Source: Streptomyces zagrosensis
Lineage (GTDB): Bacteria; Actinomycetota; Actinomycetes; Streptomycetales; Streptomycetaceae
Direction: 5' to 3'
Assembly (NCBI RefSeq): GCF_014203645.1
Contig: NZ_JACHJL010000013.1
Coordinates: 186,001 to 250,000 of the forward strand
DNA length: 64,000 nucleotides
Below are positions 11,697 through 19,968 of the stretch, piece after piece; positions within the stretch are counted from its first letter, which is position 1, and each line of letters starts with the position of its first letter. Below the pieces are notes generated by a model, which saw nothing but the letters and a program-made list of their open reading frames with translations, did no database searches and was not told the origin of the DNA. Made by a program: the position numbers and the translations under genes.

Positions 11697-12092
11697 ATGC
11701 AGTCCTACAGTATCGGTCAGGCCGCGCGGCTGCTCGACGTCAGTTCGGACACTGTCCGGCGCTGGGCCGACGCGGGCCGAGTCACCACGCATCGGGATGA
11801 GTCCGGGCGGCGGCTGATCGACGGACAGCATCTCGCGGCCTTCTCCGTGGAGCTCGCGCAATCCGCCGGCGGCGATGAGGACGTGCCGTACACCTCGGCC
11901 CGTAACGCCTTCCCCGGCATCGTCACCGCGATCAAGCTCGGCGACGTCGCCGCACAGGTGGACATTCAGGCCGGGCCGCACCGGCTGGTTTCGCTGCTGA
12001 CCCGAGAGGCCGTGGAAGAGCTTGGCCTTGAGGTGGGCATGCAGGCCACCGCCCGGGTGAAGTCCACCAATGTGCACATCGATCGCGTGTGA
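11697..12092 (+). CDS. HTH-TOBE (Mop) molybdate-binding protein
   Basis: 131 aa. A MerR/excisionase-like helix-turn-helix (YSIGQAARLLDVSSDTVRRWADAGRVTTHRDESGRRLI, about residues 4-42) is joined to a single TOBE/Mop domain (SARNAFPGIVTAIKLGDVAAQVDIQAGPHRLVSLLTREAVEELGL, about 66-110). Mop domains bind molybdate or tungstate. Located 57 bp before modA, it is a probable molybdate-sensing regulator or storage protein for the mod operon. I see no clear Shine-Dalgarno within 10 bp of the ATG at 11697. Confidence 0.88.
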   Translation: MQSYSIGQAARLLDVSSDTVRRWADAGRVTTHRDESGRRLIDGQHLAAFSVELAQSAGGDEDVPYTSARNAFPGIVTAIKLGDVAAQVDIQAGPHRLVSLLTREAVEELGLEVGMQATARVKSTNVHIDRV

Positions 12093-12149
12093 CCCACCGC
12101 CCCGCGTGCGCTGCCGTCTGCTCGCCACGGATTTTCAAGGAGCCGTTCC

Positions 12150-12941
12150 ATGCCCCTTCCCCTCCCCCGGCGATGGACTGCGCGGCGCACTGCCGGCGCC
12201 GCGCTGTGTGCCATAGCCCTGCTGCCATTGCTGGCCGCTTGTGGCTCCGATGACGAGGCCAACGGGCCGGGTGGCAAGACGCAGTTGACCGTGCTGGCCG
12301 CGGCGTCGCTCACCGATGTGTTCGCGAAGGTGGGTGACGCGTACGAGAAGGAGCACCCGGATGTACGAGTGCGGTTCTCCTTCGCCGGGTCACAGGATCT
12401 CGCTGCGCAGGTGCGGCAGGGCGCCCCGGCCGATGCACTGGTCACGGCGGACACCAAGACGATGGCCGGGCTGCGATCCGACACCGGCGACCCGGCAGTC
12501 ATCGCCAGGAACCGACTGGTGATCGCCACCGGCGAGGGCAACCCGCGGCACGTGAAGAGCCTGCAAGACCTCGCAGACTCGGACCTCAAGGTGGTACTCG
12601 CGGCGCCCGAGGTGCCGGTGGGTCGCTACAGCAAGAAGGTGCTCGACGCGCAGCACGTGCACGTGCAGCCGGTATCGCAAGAGCCGAGCGTGCGCGCGGT
12701 GCTCAGCAAGGTGAAGCTCGGCGAAGCCGACGCGGGCATCGTCTACGTCACGGACGCGGCCACCGCCGAGCATCGGATCGACACCGTCGCCATCCCCGAC
12801 GCACAAAACGCCATCGCCTCCTACCCCGCGGCAACCCTCAACTCTTCGCGACACGGCGCGCAGGCGGCTGCCTTTGTGCGGTGGCTGAGCACCGCGAAAG
12901 CCCAGAAGATGCTGCATAACGCGGGGTTCCAGCGCCCCTGA
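12150..12941 (+). CDS. modA: molybdate ABC transporter substrate-binding lipoprotein
   Basis: 263 aa. A lipoprotein signal peptide (RRTAGAALCAIALLPLLAACGS, lipobox LAAC near residue 31) precedes a ModA domain: LTVLAAASLTDVFAKVGDAYEKEHPDVRVRFSFAGSQDLAAQVRQGAPADALVTAD. Ligand-binding Ser residues (AAASL, FAGSQ) are present. It binds extracellular molybdate and delivers it to the fused permease-ATPase encoded 19 bp downstream. The start is supported by AAGGAG 8-9 bp upstream. Confidence 0.94.
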   Translation: MPLPLPRRWTARRTAGAALCAIALLPLLAACGSDDEANGPGGKTQLTVLAAASLTDVFAKVGDAYEKEHPDVRVRFSFAGSQDLAAQVRQGAPADALVTADTKTMAGLRSDTGDPAVIARNRLVIATGEGNPRHVKSLQDLADSDLKVVLAAPEVPVGRYSKKVLDAQHVHVQPVSQEPSVRAVLSKVKLGEADAGIVYVTDAATAEHRIDTVAIPDAQNAIASYPAATLNSSRHGAQAAAFVRWLSTAKAQKMLHNAGFQRP

Positions 12942-12960
12942 CGGTAAGGAACCGGCACGG

Positions 12961-15297
12961 ATGAAACGCACTGCGCGCAGCACGGGGAGCGCCCCCGGGC
13001 GCGAGTTTCGGCGCTCCCCCTGGCACAAGCCGCGCCGCCTCCCCGGGTGCCGGTCCGGGCCCGGGCGCCTCCCCGGACGCCGGGCCGCATCGGGGCGGCG
13101 AGCACCGCGGCGGGGCGCGCCGCTGGCGCTCGCGCTGCCCGCCGCGCTCGCGGTCGCGCTGCTACTGCTTCCGCTGGCCGGCATCGTGGCGCGTACCTCC
13201 TGGTCCGACCTCGGTACGCATCTGGGCAGCCCGGCGGTGCGGGAGGCGCTGCGGCTTTCGTTGACCGTCTCGTTTTGGTCGCTTGGCATCTCCGTGCTGC
13301 TGGGGGTGCCGCTCGCCTGGATGCTCGCCCGCAGCGCGTTTCCCGGCAAGACGCTGGTGCGTTGCCTGGTGCTGCTGCCGATGGTGCTGCCGCCGACCGT
13401 GGGCGGTGTGGCGCTGCTGCTTGGCGTCGGCCGGCGGGGGCTGCTCGGCGGGGTGCTTGAGGACTGGTTCGGGGTGACGCTGCCGTTCTCTACGGCGGGC
13501 GCGGTGATCGCGGCGACGTTTGTCGCGATGCCGTTCCTGATCATCAGCTTGGAGGGCACCCTGGCCGGGCTGCACACCCGGTACGAGGAGACCGCGGCCT
13601 CGCTTGGCGCATCCCCGTGGCGGGTGTTTCGCACCGTCACGCTGCCGCTGGTGGCGCCGGGGCTCATCGCGGGCGCGGCGCTGACCTGGGCACGGGCCCT
13701 GGGCGAGTTCGGGGCCACGATCACCTTCGCGGGCAACCTGCCGGGCGTCACGCAAACGCTCCCGCTCCAGGTGTACTTGTTGCTGCAAGACGATCCGGAG
13801 GCCGCCACCTCGGTCTCGCTCCTGCTGCTCGCCATCGCGATGGCGGTGCTGATCGCGTTGCGTGGCCGCTGGGCGGGCGGCGCGCCGGCGGCCGGCAGGG
13901 CGGCAGCACGCCGGGCCGCGGTCCACAGTGGCATCGACAGCGACGCTCCGGTTGGCGAGATCAGCGGCCACGGCCCTTCCGATGGCCACGACGGCGCGAG
14001 CGGCAACGGCAACAGCAACAGCTGGGACAACGGCTGGGAAGGGGCCGCGGAGCGTACCGGCGTGCCGCAGGACGATGCGAGATGGCCGCTCCAGGCCGAA
14101 CTCACCGGCTTCAACGAGCTCCGCATCGACGCACAGCCCGGCACCACCATCGCCGTCGTCGGCCCCAACGGAGCGGGCAAGACCACCCTGCTACGCGCCC
14201 TGCTGGGGCTCACCGACCGTTCGCGGGCCGCACTGCGGCTCGGTGCCGACGAGGTGAGCGCGCTGCCGACGCACCGCAGGGGCGTGGCGTGGGTGCCGCA
14301 AGACGGCGCGCTGTTTCCCCATCTGACGGCGTTGCGCAACACCGCGTACGGCCTGCGGTCGCGTGGCGTAGGCAGGGCGGAGGCGCACCGGCAGGCGCGA
14401 CTGTGGCTGGATCGGCTCGGGGTTGGCCAGTTCGCACAGCGCCGGCCAGCTCAGCTCTCCGGCGGGCAGGCGCAGCGGGTGGCGCTGGCCAGAGCGTTGG
14501 CGGCCCGGCCGCGGCTGCTGCTTCTCGATGAACCGCTGGCTGCACTCGATCAGACGACGCGCGCCCTGGTACGACATACGCTGCGCCGGCATCTGTCCGA
14601 CTTTGACGGTGTGTGTCTGATCGTCACCCATGATCCGGTGGAGGCGATCTCGCTCGCCGATCGGGTGCTGGTCCTGGAGGGGGGTCGGGCCGTGCAGTAC
14701 GCGACACCGGCCGAAGTGACTCGCCATCCGCGCTCGCCGTGGGTGGCCCGGATGCTGGGCCGTAACGCCTGGTCCGGCAGCACGACCCCGGACGGCGGCC
14801 TGTGCCTGCCGGGCCCGGGGCGACTGGTGGTAGCCGACCCGCTACCCGTATCGGACGCGGTCGTTTCGAGCCCCGACTCCGCGACGGAACAGGGTGAACA
14901 GAACAAACGGGGCACGCTCCCGACCGAGCCCGGCGGGGGCGCGGCAGGCCAGGGCTCCCCCGCGCCGACCGAGCCAGCCGAGCCAGCCGAGCAACCGTCA
15001 TCCGGGCGCCACGTTCCGCCCTCGCCTCAGCGCGGTGAGGTGATGGCCATCTTCGGGCCCGAGGCGGTCTCCGTGCACCGGGAGAGGCCGACCGGCAGCC
15101 CGCGTAACGTGTGGCCGGGACACGTGCGGGAGATCACCGCCGTGGGCAGCCGGCTGCGGGTGTTGATCAGTTCGGATCAGGTGCCGGATCTGGTCGCCGA
15201 GATCACACCGGCGGCAGCCGTGGAGTTGGACCTTGCGGACGGCACCGCCGTATGGACCAGCGTCAAGGCAACCGAGATCACCCTGGTACCGCTCTGA
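12961..15297 (+). CDS. modBC: fused molybdate permease-ATPase (ModB-ModC)
   Basis: 778 aa single polypeptide. Residues about 55-300 are a ModB-type permease with about five membrane helices and the EAA loop EETAASLGASPWRVFRTVTLPL (209-230). A low-complexity linker (about 303-370, rich in Ala, Gly, Asn and Ser) leads to an ABC ATPase: Walker A GPNGAGKTT (401-409), signature LSGGQAQR (499-506), Walker B LLLLDEP (519-525). The C-terminus carries another low-complexity stretch and a TOBE-like end (VWPGHVREITAVGSRLRVLI). There is no frameshift between the permease and ATPase parts. Energises molybdate import with ModA. The first 50 residues are Arg/Pro-rich; the true start could be a later codon. 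Confidence 0.92.
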   Translation: MKRTARSTGSAPGREFRRSPWHKPRRLPGCRSGPGRLPGRRAASGRRAPRRGAPLALALPAALAVALLLLPLAGIVARTSWSDLGTHLGSPAVREALRLSLTVSFWSLGISVLLGVPLAWMLARSAFPGKTLVRCLVLLPMVLPPTVGGVALLLGVGRRGLLGGVLEDWFGVTLPFSTAGAVIAATFVAMPFLIISLEGTLAGLHTRYEETAASLGASPWRVFRTVTLPLVAPGLIAGAALTWARALGEFGATITFAGNLPGVTQTLPLQVYLLLQDDPEAATSVSLLLLAIAMAVLIALRGRWAGGAPAAGRAAARRAAVHSGIDSDAPVGEISGHGPSDGHDGASGNGNSNSWDNGWEGAAERTGVPQDDARWPLQAELTGFNELRIDAQPGTTIAVVGPNGAGKTTLLRALLGLTDRSRAALRLGADEVSALPTHRRGVAWVPQDGALFPHLTALRNTAYGLRSRGVGRAEAHRQARLWLDRLGVGQFAQRRPAQLSGGQAQRVALARALAARPRLLLLDEPLAALDQTTRALVRHTLRRHLSDFDGVCLIVTHDPVEAISLADRVLVLEGGRAVQYATPAEVTRHPRSPWVARMLGRNAWSGSTTPDGGLCLPGPGRLVVADPLPVSDAVVSSPDSATEQGEQNKRGTLPTEPGGGAAGQGSPAPTEPAEPAEQPSSGRHVPPSPQRGEVMAIFGPEAVSVHRERPTGSPRNVWPGHVREITAVGSRLRVLISSDQVPDLVAEITPAAAVELDLADGTAVWTSVKATEITLVPL

Positions 15298-15319
15298 GGG
15301 TCGTCGGCCCACCAACTCC

Positions 15320-15357
15320 GGGCGCCCACCGGCCCGTTGGGGCCGATGGGCGGCGCC
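15320..15357. terminator. bidirectional hairpin between convergent genes
   Basis: Outer arms GGCGCC (15321-15326 and 15352-15357) enclose CGGCCC-GTTG-GGGCCG (15330-15345). The hairpin sits in the 67-bp gap between the end of modBC and the end of the GH114-like gene and can serve both strands. There is no U-tract, as is common in streptomycetes. Confidence 0.65.
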
Positions 15358-15364
15358 GAGGGCG

Positions 15365-16219
15365 TCAGCAGGGGCGGCGCCAGGAGTCCAGGCCCAGCTT
15401 CTTGCGCATCGAGCTGAGGCCAAGGCGCTTGGCCGTGGAGCAGAATTCATCCGGCTCCAGGGTGTACTCCACGTGAAAGACGGCCTTGTCCGCCTTCACG
15501 AACGGGGTGAGCTTGGCGCACTCGCCGAATTCGGCGCACTCCTCGTTGACGGCGAACTCGAAGTCGTCCACGAGTTCCGTGATCTGGTCGAGGTCGTTTT
15601 TAAGCCCCACGGCGAGGCCGCGCTCATGGGCGAGCCGGGACAGCGCGCGGTTGTAGGCGAGTTGGTGGGCGCCGGTGAGCGGGAAGCCGGTGCGGTTGCG
15701 GTACGCGTCCATCAGGTCCGGCTCGACGCCGTCGAAGCCCTTGTCGCGGCACATGTCCATGCGCTTGGCCATGAGCGGCAGCACGGTGTCCAGTTCGCGG
15801 ATGTCCAGCCACCGCTCGCCTTCCCAGCCGTTGCTCTTACCGCGTACGGAGACGGGGAAGTCGTCGGCGTCGGGCCGCCAGTCTTCCCAGGCGCCCGCGT
15901 TGATGTAGCAGATGACCTTGCGGTCGTCGTCGTGCAGCCGCTCGACGGTGGCCGCTGAGTTCTCGAAGCCGTCGATGTCGTAGACGGGTACGTCGATGCC
16001 GGTGTCCACCCGGCCATCGAGCTGCCACTGCCAGGCCGTGCGGGCCTTCGGCTGCCACAGCTCGGCGGCCTCGTCGCCAGGCGTCGCCGAAGCCGTCTTC
16101 GTTGGCTTCGCCTGCGGCGTCTTGGACGCCTCGTCGCCGTCCGCGTTCCCGCCCGAGCACCCGGCGACCGCAAGGAGGGCCGCAGCAGCGAGCGCCGCGA
16201 ACACGGCACGCGCTCTCAC
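15365..16219 (-). CDS. GH114-like endo-alpha-1,4-polygalactosaminidase family lipoprotein
   Basis: 284 aa. A lipoprotein signal (VRARAVFAALAAAALLAVAGCSG, Cys near residue 21) and a Thr/Lys/Pro linker precede a TIM-barrel with GH114 hallmarks: AWQWQLDGRVD, VYDIDGFENS, VICYINAGAWEDWRPD and GFDGVEPDLMDAYRN. Family members cleave galactosamine-containing polymers; the hydrolase domain of PelA is a related fold. Start GTG 16219 overlaps the stop of the upstream gene as GTGA, which I prefer to an ATG 16 codons upstream. Last gene of the exopolysaccharide operon; probably a membrane-anchored glycosidase that trims the polymer. Confidence 0.85.
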   Translation of the reverse strand: MRARAVFAALAAAALLAVAGCSGGNADGDEASKTPQAKPTKTASATPGDEAAELWQPKARTAWQWQLDGRVDTGIDVPVYDIDGFENSAATVERLHDDDRKVICYINAGAWEDWRPDADDFPVSVRGKSNGWEGERWLDIRELDTVLPLMAKRMDMCRDKGFDGVEPDLMDAYRNRTGFPLTGAHQLAYNRALSRLAHERGLAVGLKNDLDQITELVDDFEFAVNEECAEFGECAKLTPFVKADKAVFHVEYTLEPDEFCSTAKRLGLSSMRKKLGLDSWRRPC

Positions 16220-16917
16220 CCGTCCTGCCCCACGTCGTTGTTGCCGTCTGCCGGCGGGTACCGCCATGGATTGCTTCCCTTCCCTGGTACCGCGCAGTGC
16301 AGTGCCGCTCCGCGATTATACGATGTAGAGGCGACCTGGCCGCGCTGCCTGTCCGGCACCGCGTACACCAGGTGACAAAACCGCCACGGATCGTGCCGGG
16401 CGGCCCAGGCGGGCACCTGAACCCGCTGGTAGGTGTGCCAGTCGCCCTCGAAGGTGACCAGCACGTCGGCGATCTTCGCATAGCCGGGATGTGGGTGGAT
16501 GCCCGGGTTGAGCACCACGGTGCGCGCACCGAGCAGCCGGGCGGCGCGAGCCAGCATGTGATAGCGCAGCAGCAGCAAGGGGCGGGCCGCCGCCTGATCG
16601 AAGAAGACGCCGTCCACGCCGTACCAGCGGCGGTGTCGGCGGATATCGGTGAGCACCGCCCGCAGCGGTCTGCGGCCGTAGTCGGTGTCCACGTAGCCGA
16701 GCAGCCGCACGCCCGCGCTGTGCAACTCGTCCGCCGCGGCCTCGAACGCCGGGTCGGGGCGCTTGCCCGGGCCATCGGCCGCGTTGAGCACCACGGCGTA
16801 GAGCTGCCGTGCGCGCCCCCGAAGCGCCTGCCAGGCCGCCGGGTCCACCGTGGGGTGGACGTATAATGGCACCAGTAGGCGCCCCGAAGGGGTGTGCGCG
16901 GAGTTCTGTGTGGTCAC
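16216..16917 (-). CDS. spherulation-specific family 4 (Spherulin4-like) protein
   Basis: 233 aa, no signal peptide visible. Matches the Spherulin4 TIM-barrel family: LLVPLYVHPTVDPAAWQALRG, YAVVLNAADGPGKRPDPAFEAAADELHSAGVRLLGYVDTDYGRR, YGVDGVFFDQ and VVLNPGIHPHPGYAKIADVLVTFEGDW. The family is structurally close to GH114/GH166 hydrolases. GTG 16917 with GGAG just upstream (spacing 4) was chosen. It is translationally coupled to the GH114-like lipoprotein gene (GTGA), so the locus encodes two related barrels side by side. Function is inferred from context only. Confidence 0.8.
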   Translation of the reverse strand: MTTQNSAHTPSGRLLVPLYVHPTVDPAAWQALRGRARQLYAVVLNAADGPGKRPDPAFEAAADELHSAGVRLLGYVDTDYGRRPLRAVLTDIRRHRRWYGVDGVFFDQAAARPLLLLRYHMLARAARLLGARTVVLNPGIHPHPGYAKIADVLVTFEGDWHTYQRVQVPAWAARHDPWRFCHLVYAVPDRQRGQVASTSYNRGAALHCAVPGKGSNPWRYPPADGNNDVGQDG

Positions 16918-16985
16918 TGAGCTCCATCTGTACGGGCTGTCCGGGCCGTTCAGCCCCTTTGTGCTTTCAGCTACTTTCAGGTGCT

Positions 16986-17921
16986 TCAGGTGCTTCCGTG
17001 TGCTGGGCGCAGGGTTCCCACGGGCTTGCCGGTGGCCGCGGCCCACAGGTCGGCGAGCGACTGTGGGAAGGAGTACCGAGGTCGCCAGTCCAGGGCGCTG
17101 ACGGTCGTGGTGATGTCGGCCCAGGCGCGCGATGCGGCCGGCGAGCGTGTCGATCCCACCCCGTCCTCGTCGATCCGGCCGCCGAAGCCGGCGAGTTGCG
17201 CGAGTCCGCTGGCTACGGCGCGTACCGGCTTGGCGGTGCCGCTGCCGACGTTGAGTACCGGGGGCAGTGGGGCAGTGGCGATGGTGGCGCGGACGATGGC
17301 CTGTGCGACGTCTCGTGCGTCGATGAAGTCGCGGTACGCGGACAGGTCGCCGACCTGCACCGCGCTGCCGCGCTCCGCATCGCGCAACAGCCCGGCCAAT
17401 CGTCCGGGCAGGCTGCTGGCCGGGGAGCCCGGGCCGATGGGGTTGAAGACGCGGAGCACCACAGCGTCAAGGCCGGAGTTGGTGACGGCGAGCGTGCCGG
17501 CGAGCTTGGTGGCCCCGTACACGCTGAACGGGCAGGTGGGGCTGGATTCGGTGAGGGCAAGCCCCTGGCCGGACGCCCCGTACTCGGCGGCGGAGCCCAG
17601 GTGCACCAGACGAGCGGTGGGGGCCGCCTCGCCCAGCGCGGCACACAGGGCCGCCGGGCCGCGGGCGTTGGTGCCGGCGAGGGCGAGCGAGCTGCCGCCC
17701 ACGGCGCCCGCGCAGTTGACGACCGTGTCCGGGCGCAGTGCGCCCAGCGTGTCGGCGAGTTGCGCCACACCGGCGGTGGCCAGGTCGATATGGACGTCGG
17801 CTGCGGGCGAGCGACCGCCGATCAACACCTGCGCGCCGGGCACGGCGCGCAGGTGTTGGACGGTGTGCTCGCCGAGGAAGCCGCTGGAGCCCAGGACGAG
17901 AATGCGCATCAGAGCAGTCAC
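16986..17921 (-). CDS. NAD-dependent epimerase/dehydratase (extended SDR)
   Basis: 311 aa Rossmann-fold enzyme with the N-terminal dinucleotide motif ILVLGSSGFLGEHTVQHL, the catalytic YGATK segment (YxxxK), and DARDVAQAIVRA typical of nucleotide-sugar epimerases. The GTG at 17921 overlaps the stop of the nucleotidyltransferase gene (GTGA); an internal ATG four codons later is equally possible. It probably interconverts or reduces an NDP-sugar feeding the polysaccharide made by the GT4 gene of this locus. Confidence 0.85.
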   Translation of the reverse strand: MTALMRILVLGSSGFLGEHTVQHLRAVPGAQVLIGGRSPAADVHIDLATAGVAQLADTLGALRPDTVVNCAGAVGGSSLALAGTNARGPAALCAALGEAAPTARLVHLGSAAEYGASGQGLALTESSPTCPFSVYGATKLAGTLAVTNSGLDAVVLRVFNPIGPGSPASSLPGRLAGLLRDAERGSAVQVGDLSAYRDFIDARDVAQAIVRATIATAPLPPVLNVGSGTAKPVRAVASGLAQLAGFGGRIDEDGVGSTRSPAASRAWADITTTVSALDWRPRYSFPQSLADLWAAATGKPVGTLRPAHGST

Positions 17922-18631
17922 GCTCCCTTGATGAGGACGCCGCGCCGTGCGGTGAACTCGGCGTTAGCACGGTCATAGTCGTCGGGCCGGCCTATGTCGA
18001 GCCAGTAGCCGTCGAAGTCGTACGCGTGCGGCGGGGTGTCGTTCTTGAGTAGGTCGAGTACGAGTTCGTCGAAGCCGAGCGGAAGCCCGGGGGTGTAGGG
18101 GCCGAGGGTGTCCCGTGAGACACCGTAGACGCCCATGGACACGCGATAGTCGATGCTGGGTTTTTCGGTGAAGCCGACCACTCGGCCCGACTCGGTGGTC
18201 AGCACCCCGAAGTCGATGTTGACCTGACGGGCGTAGGTGGCGATGGTCAGCGGCGCCCCGCTGTTCTCGTGGGTGCACAGCACTTTCCCGAAGTCGAGGT
18301 CGGTGAGGATGTCACCGTTCATGACCAAGAAGTGCTCGGGCAGCCGATCGAGCATGGTCAACAGCGGGCCCATGGTGCCCAGTGGGCTGTCCTCGGAGCT
18401 GTACCCCACGCGCAGCCCCCACTGCGAGCCGTTGCCGACGTAGGCGCGGATGATGTGTCCGAGATGGCCGATGGCCAGCGTGCAACTGGTGAACCCGGCA
18501 GCGGCGAGCTGCCGCATGACGATTTCTAGAATCGCGTGCTGATCCCCGATGGGCACTAGTGGCTTGGGCAGAGCGGTGGTGTACGGGCGCAGTCGAACGC
18601 CCTTGCCACCGGCCAGGATGACTGCGTGCAT
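17918..18631 (-). CDS. sugar-1-phosphate nucleotidyltransferase
   Basis: 237 aa enzyme with the activation loop MHAVILAGGKGVRLRPYTTALPKPLVPI, catalytic MNGDILTDLDF and late motif FTEKPSIDYRVSMGVY. This is the glucose-1-phosphate thymidylyl/cytidylyl or mannose-1-phosphate guanylyltransferase superfamily; the nucleotide cannot be assigned. ATG 18631 is preceded by GAGAGGA. It makes the NDP-sugar precursor for the flanking epimerases. Confidence 0.9.
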   Translation of the reverse strand: MHAVILAGGKGVRLRPYTTALPKPLVPIGDQHAILEIVMRQLAAAGFTSCTLAIGHLGHIIRAYVGNGSQWGLRVGYSSEDSPLGTMGPLLTMLDRLPEHFLVMNGDILTDLDFGKVLCTHENSGAPLTIATYARQVNIDFGVLTTESGRVVGFTEKPSIDYRVSMGVYGVSRDTLGPYTPGLPLGFDELVLDLLKNDTPPHAYDFDGYWLDIGRPDDYDRANAEFTARRGVLIKGA

Positions 18632-18800
18632 GGAGGGTTCCTCTCTCCGGTAGGTCCGCGAGTGGTCGCGGACGGTGGTGGTACGCGATAACCCCGGGCG
18701 GCGCGCGTGGAGATAGCTGGGGATGACGCAGCCGCGAGGGAACACGGCGGCCTATCGAGGCCACCGTTGGCGCGCGGCGGCCTCACGGGCCGCGGCACCG

Positions 18801-19895
18801 TCAAACGTTGTAGAGGTCGGTCTTGTAGCGGGCTAGGTTCGCCGGGTCCCGGAAGAAGTCGATGGTGTGGCCCAGGCCGTCTTCCAGGGTGTGCGCGGGG
18901 GCCCAGCCGGTTGCGGCACGCAGCCGGGAGGCGTCACAGACCAGGCGCATGACCTCGGAGTCGGCGGGCCTGATGCGCTGGGCGTCCTCGTGGACCTCGA
19001 TGGTGGTGTCCATCAACTTGCCGATGAGGCGCACGAGTTCGCCAACGGAGATCTCGCCGCCGGTGCCCGCGTTGAAGGTGTGTCCGACGACCTGTTCGGC
19101 GGGGGCAGTGCCGACCGCGAGGAAGGCCGCGGCGGTGTCCTTGACGTAGCTGAAGTCGCGGGTGGGGCGCAGATCTCCGAGGGTGATGGTGCGTTGGCCT
19201 GCGGCGACCTGGCCGATCACGGTGGGGATCACGGCGCGCATCGACTGGCGCGGGCCGAAGGTGTTGAACGGGCGCAGCGTGACGACGGGGGTCGCGAAGC
19301 TGGCGTGGTAGCTGTCGGCGAGCCGGTCGCCTCCGGCCTTGGATGCGGCGTACGGCGACTGGGTGTTGATCGGGTGGTCCTCGGTGATCGGCACGGTTTG
19401 GGCGGTGCCGTACGTCTCGCTGGTGGAGGTGTGCACCAGGCGCGGGATCTCCTGGTGGCGCACGGCCTCAAGGAGGTTGAGGGTGCCCGTGATGTTGGTT
19501 TCCACATAGCTGTGCGGGGCGCGGTAGGAGTACGGGATGGCGATCAGCGCGGCCAGGTGGTAGACGGCATCGACGCCGGCTACTAGGCCGTTCACCGAGC
19601 CGGGGTCGCGGACGTCACCGAGTACGACCTCGACGTGGTCGAGCACGTCCGCCGGCAGGGTCTCCAGCCAGCCGAACGAGGAGAAGGAGTTGTACTGCAC
19701 CATTGCGCGCACCCGATGGCCGGCCGTGACCAGCGTCTCTACCAGGTGCGAGCCGATGAATCCCTCGGCTCCTGTGACGGCGACGGGCGCGCTGCCCGGG
19801 GCGCCGGCTGGCGAGGCGGGTGAGGCAGGCGAGGCGGCAGCAGCGGGAGGGGTGGCAGCGGTGGCGGACGAGGGGGTTGTTGGGGACGAGGACAT
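18801..19895 (-). CDS. NAD-dependent sugar epimerase/4,6-dehydratase (extended SDR)
   Basis: 364 aa. After a 40-residue Ala/Pro/Ser-rich N-terminus, the Rossmann motif VTGAEGFIGSHLVETL is followed by VYHLAALIAIPYSYRAPHSYVETNITGTLNLLEA, HTSTSETYG, catalytic YAASK and RPFNTFGPRQSMRAVIPTVI. This resembles the GDP/UDP-sugar 4,6-dehydratase or LegB-like group. ATG 19895 was chosen; the longer open frame upstream overlaps the membrane-protein gene in another frame. With the nucleotidyltransferase and second SDR it forms a small NDP-sugar pathway. Confidence 0.87.
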   Translation of the reverse strand: MSSSPTTPSSATAATPPAAAASPASPASPAGAPGSAPVAVTGAEGFIGSHLVETLVTAGHRVRAMVQYNSFSSFGWLETLPADVLDHVEVVLGDVRDPGSVNGLVAGVDAVYHLAALIAIPYSYRAPHSYVETNITGTLNLLEAVRHQEIPRLVHTSTSETYGTAQTVPITEDHPINTQSPYAASKAGGDRLADSYHASFATPVVTLRPFNTFGPRQSMRAVIPTVIGQVAAGQRTITLGDLRPTRDFSYVKDTAAAFLAVGTAPAEQVVGHTFNAGTGGEISVGELVRLIGKLMDTTIEVHEDAQRIRPADSEVMRLVCDASRLRAATGWAPAHTLEDGLGHTIDFFRDPANLARYKTDLYNV

Positions 19896-19968
19896 GCTAG
19901 AGCTCCGTTTCTCGTGAGTGCGTGGTGCGGTTGTGTGGTGACGTACGGCCGTACGGCGTGCGGGCGTG

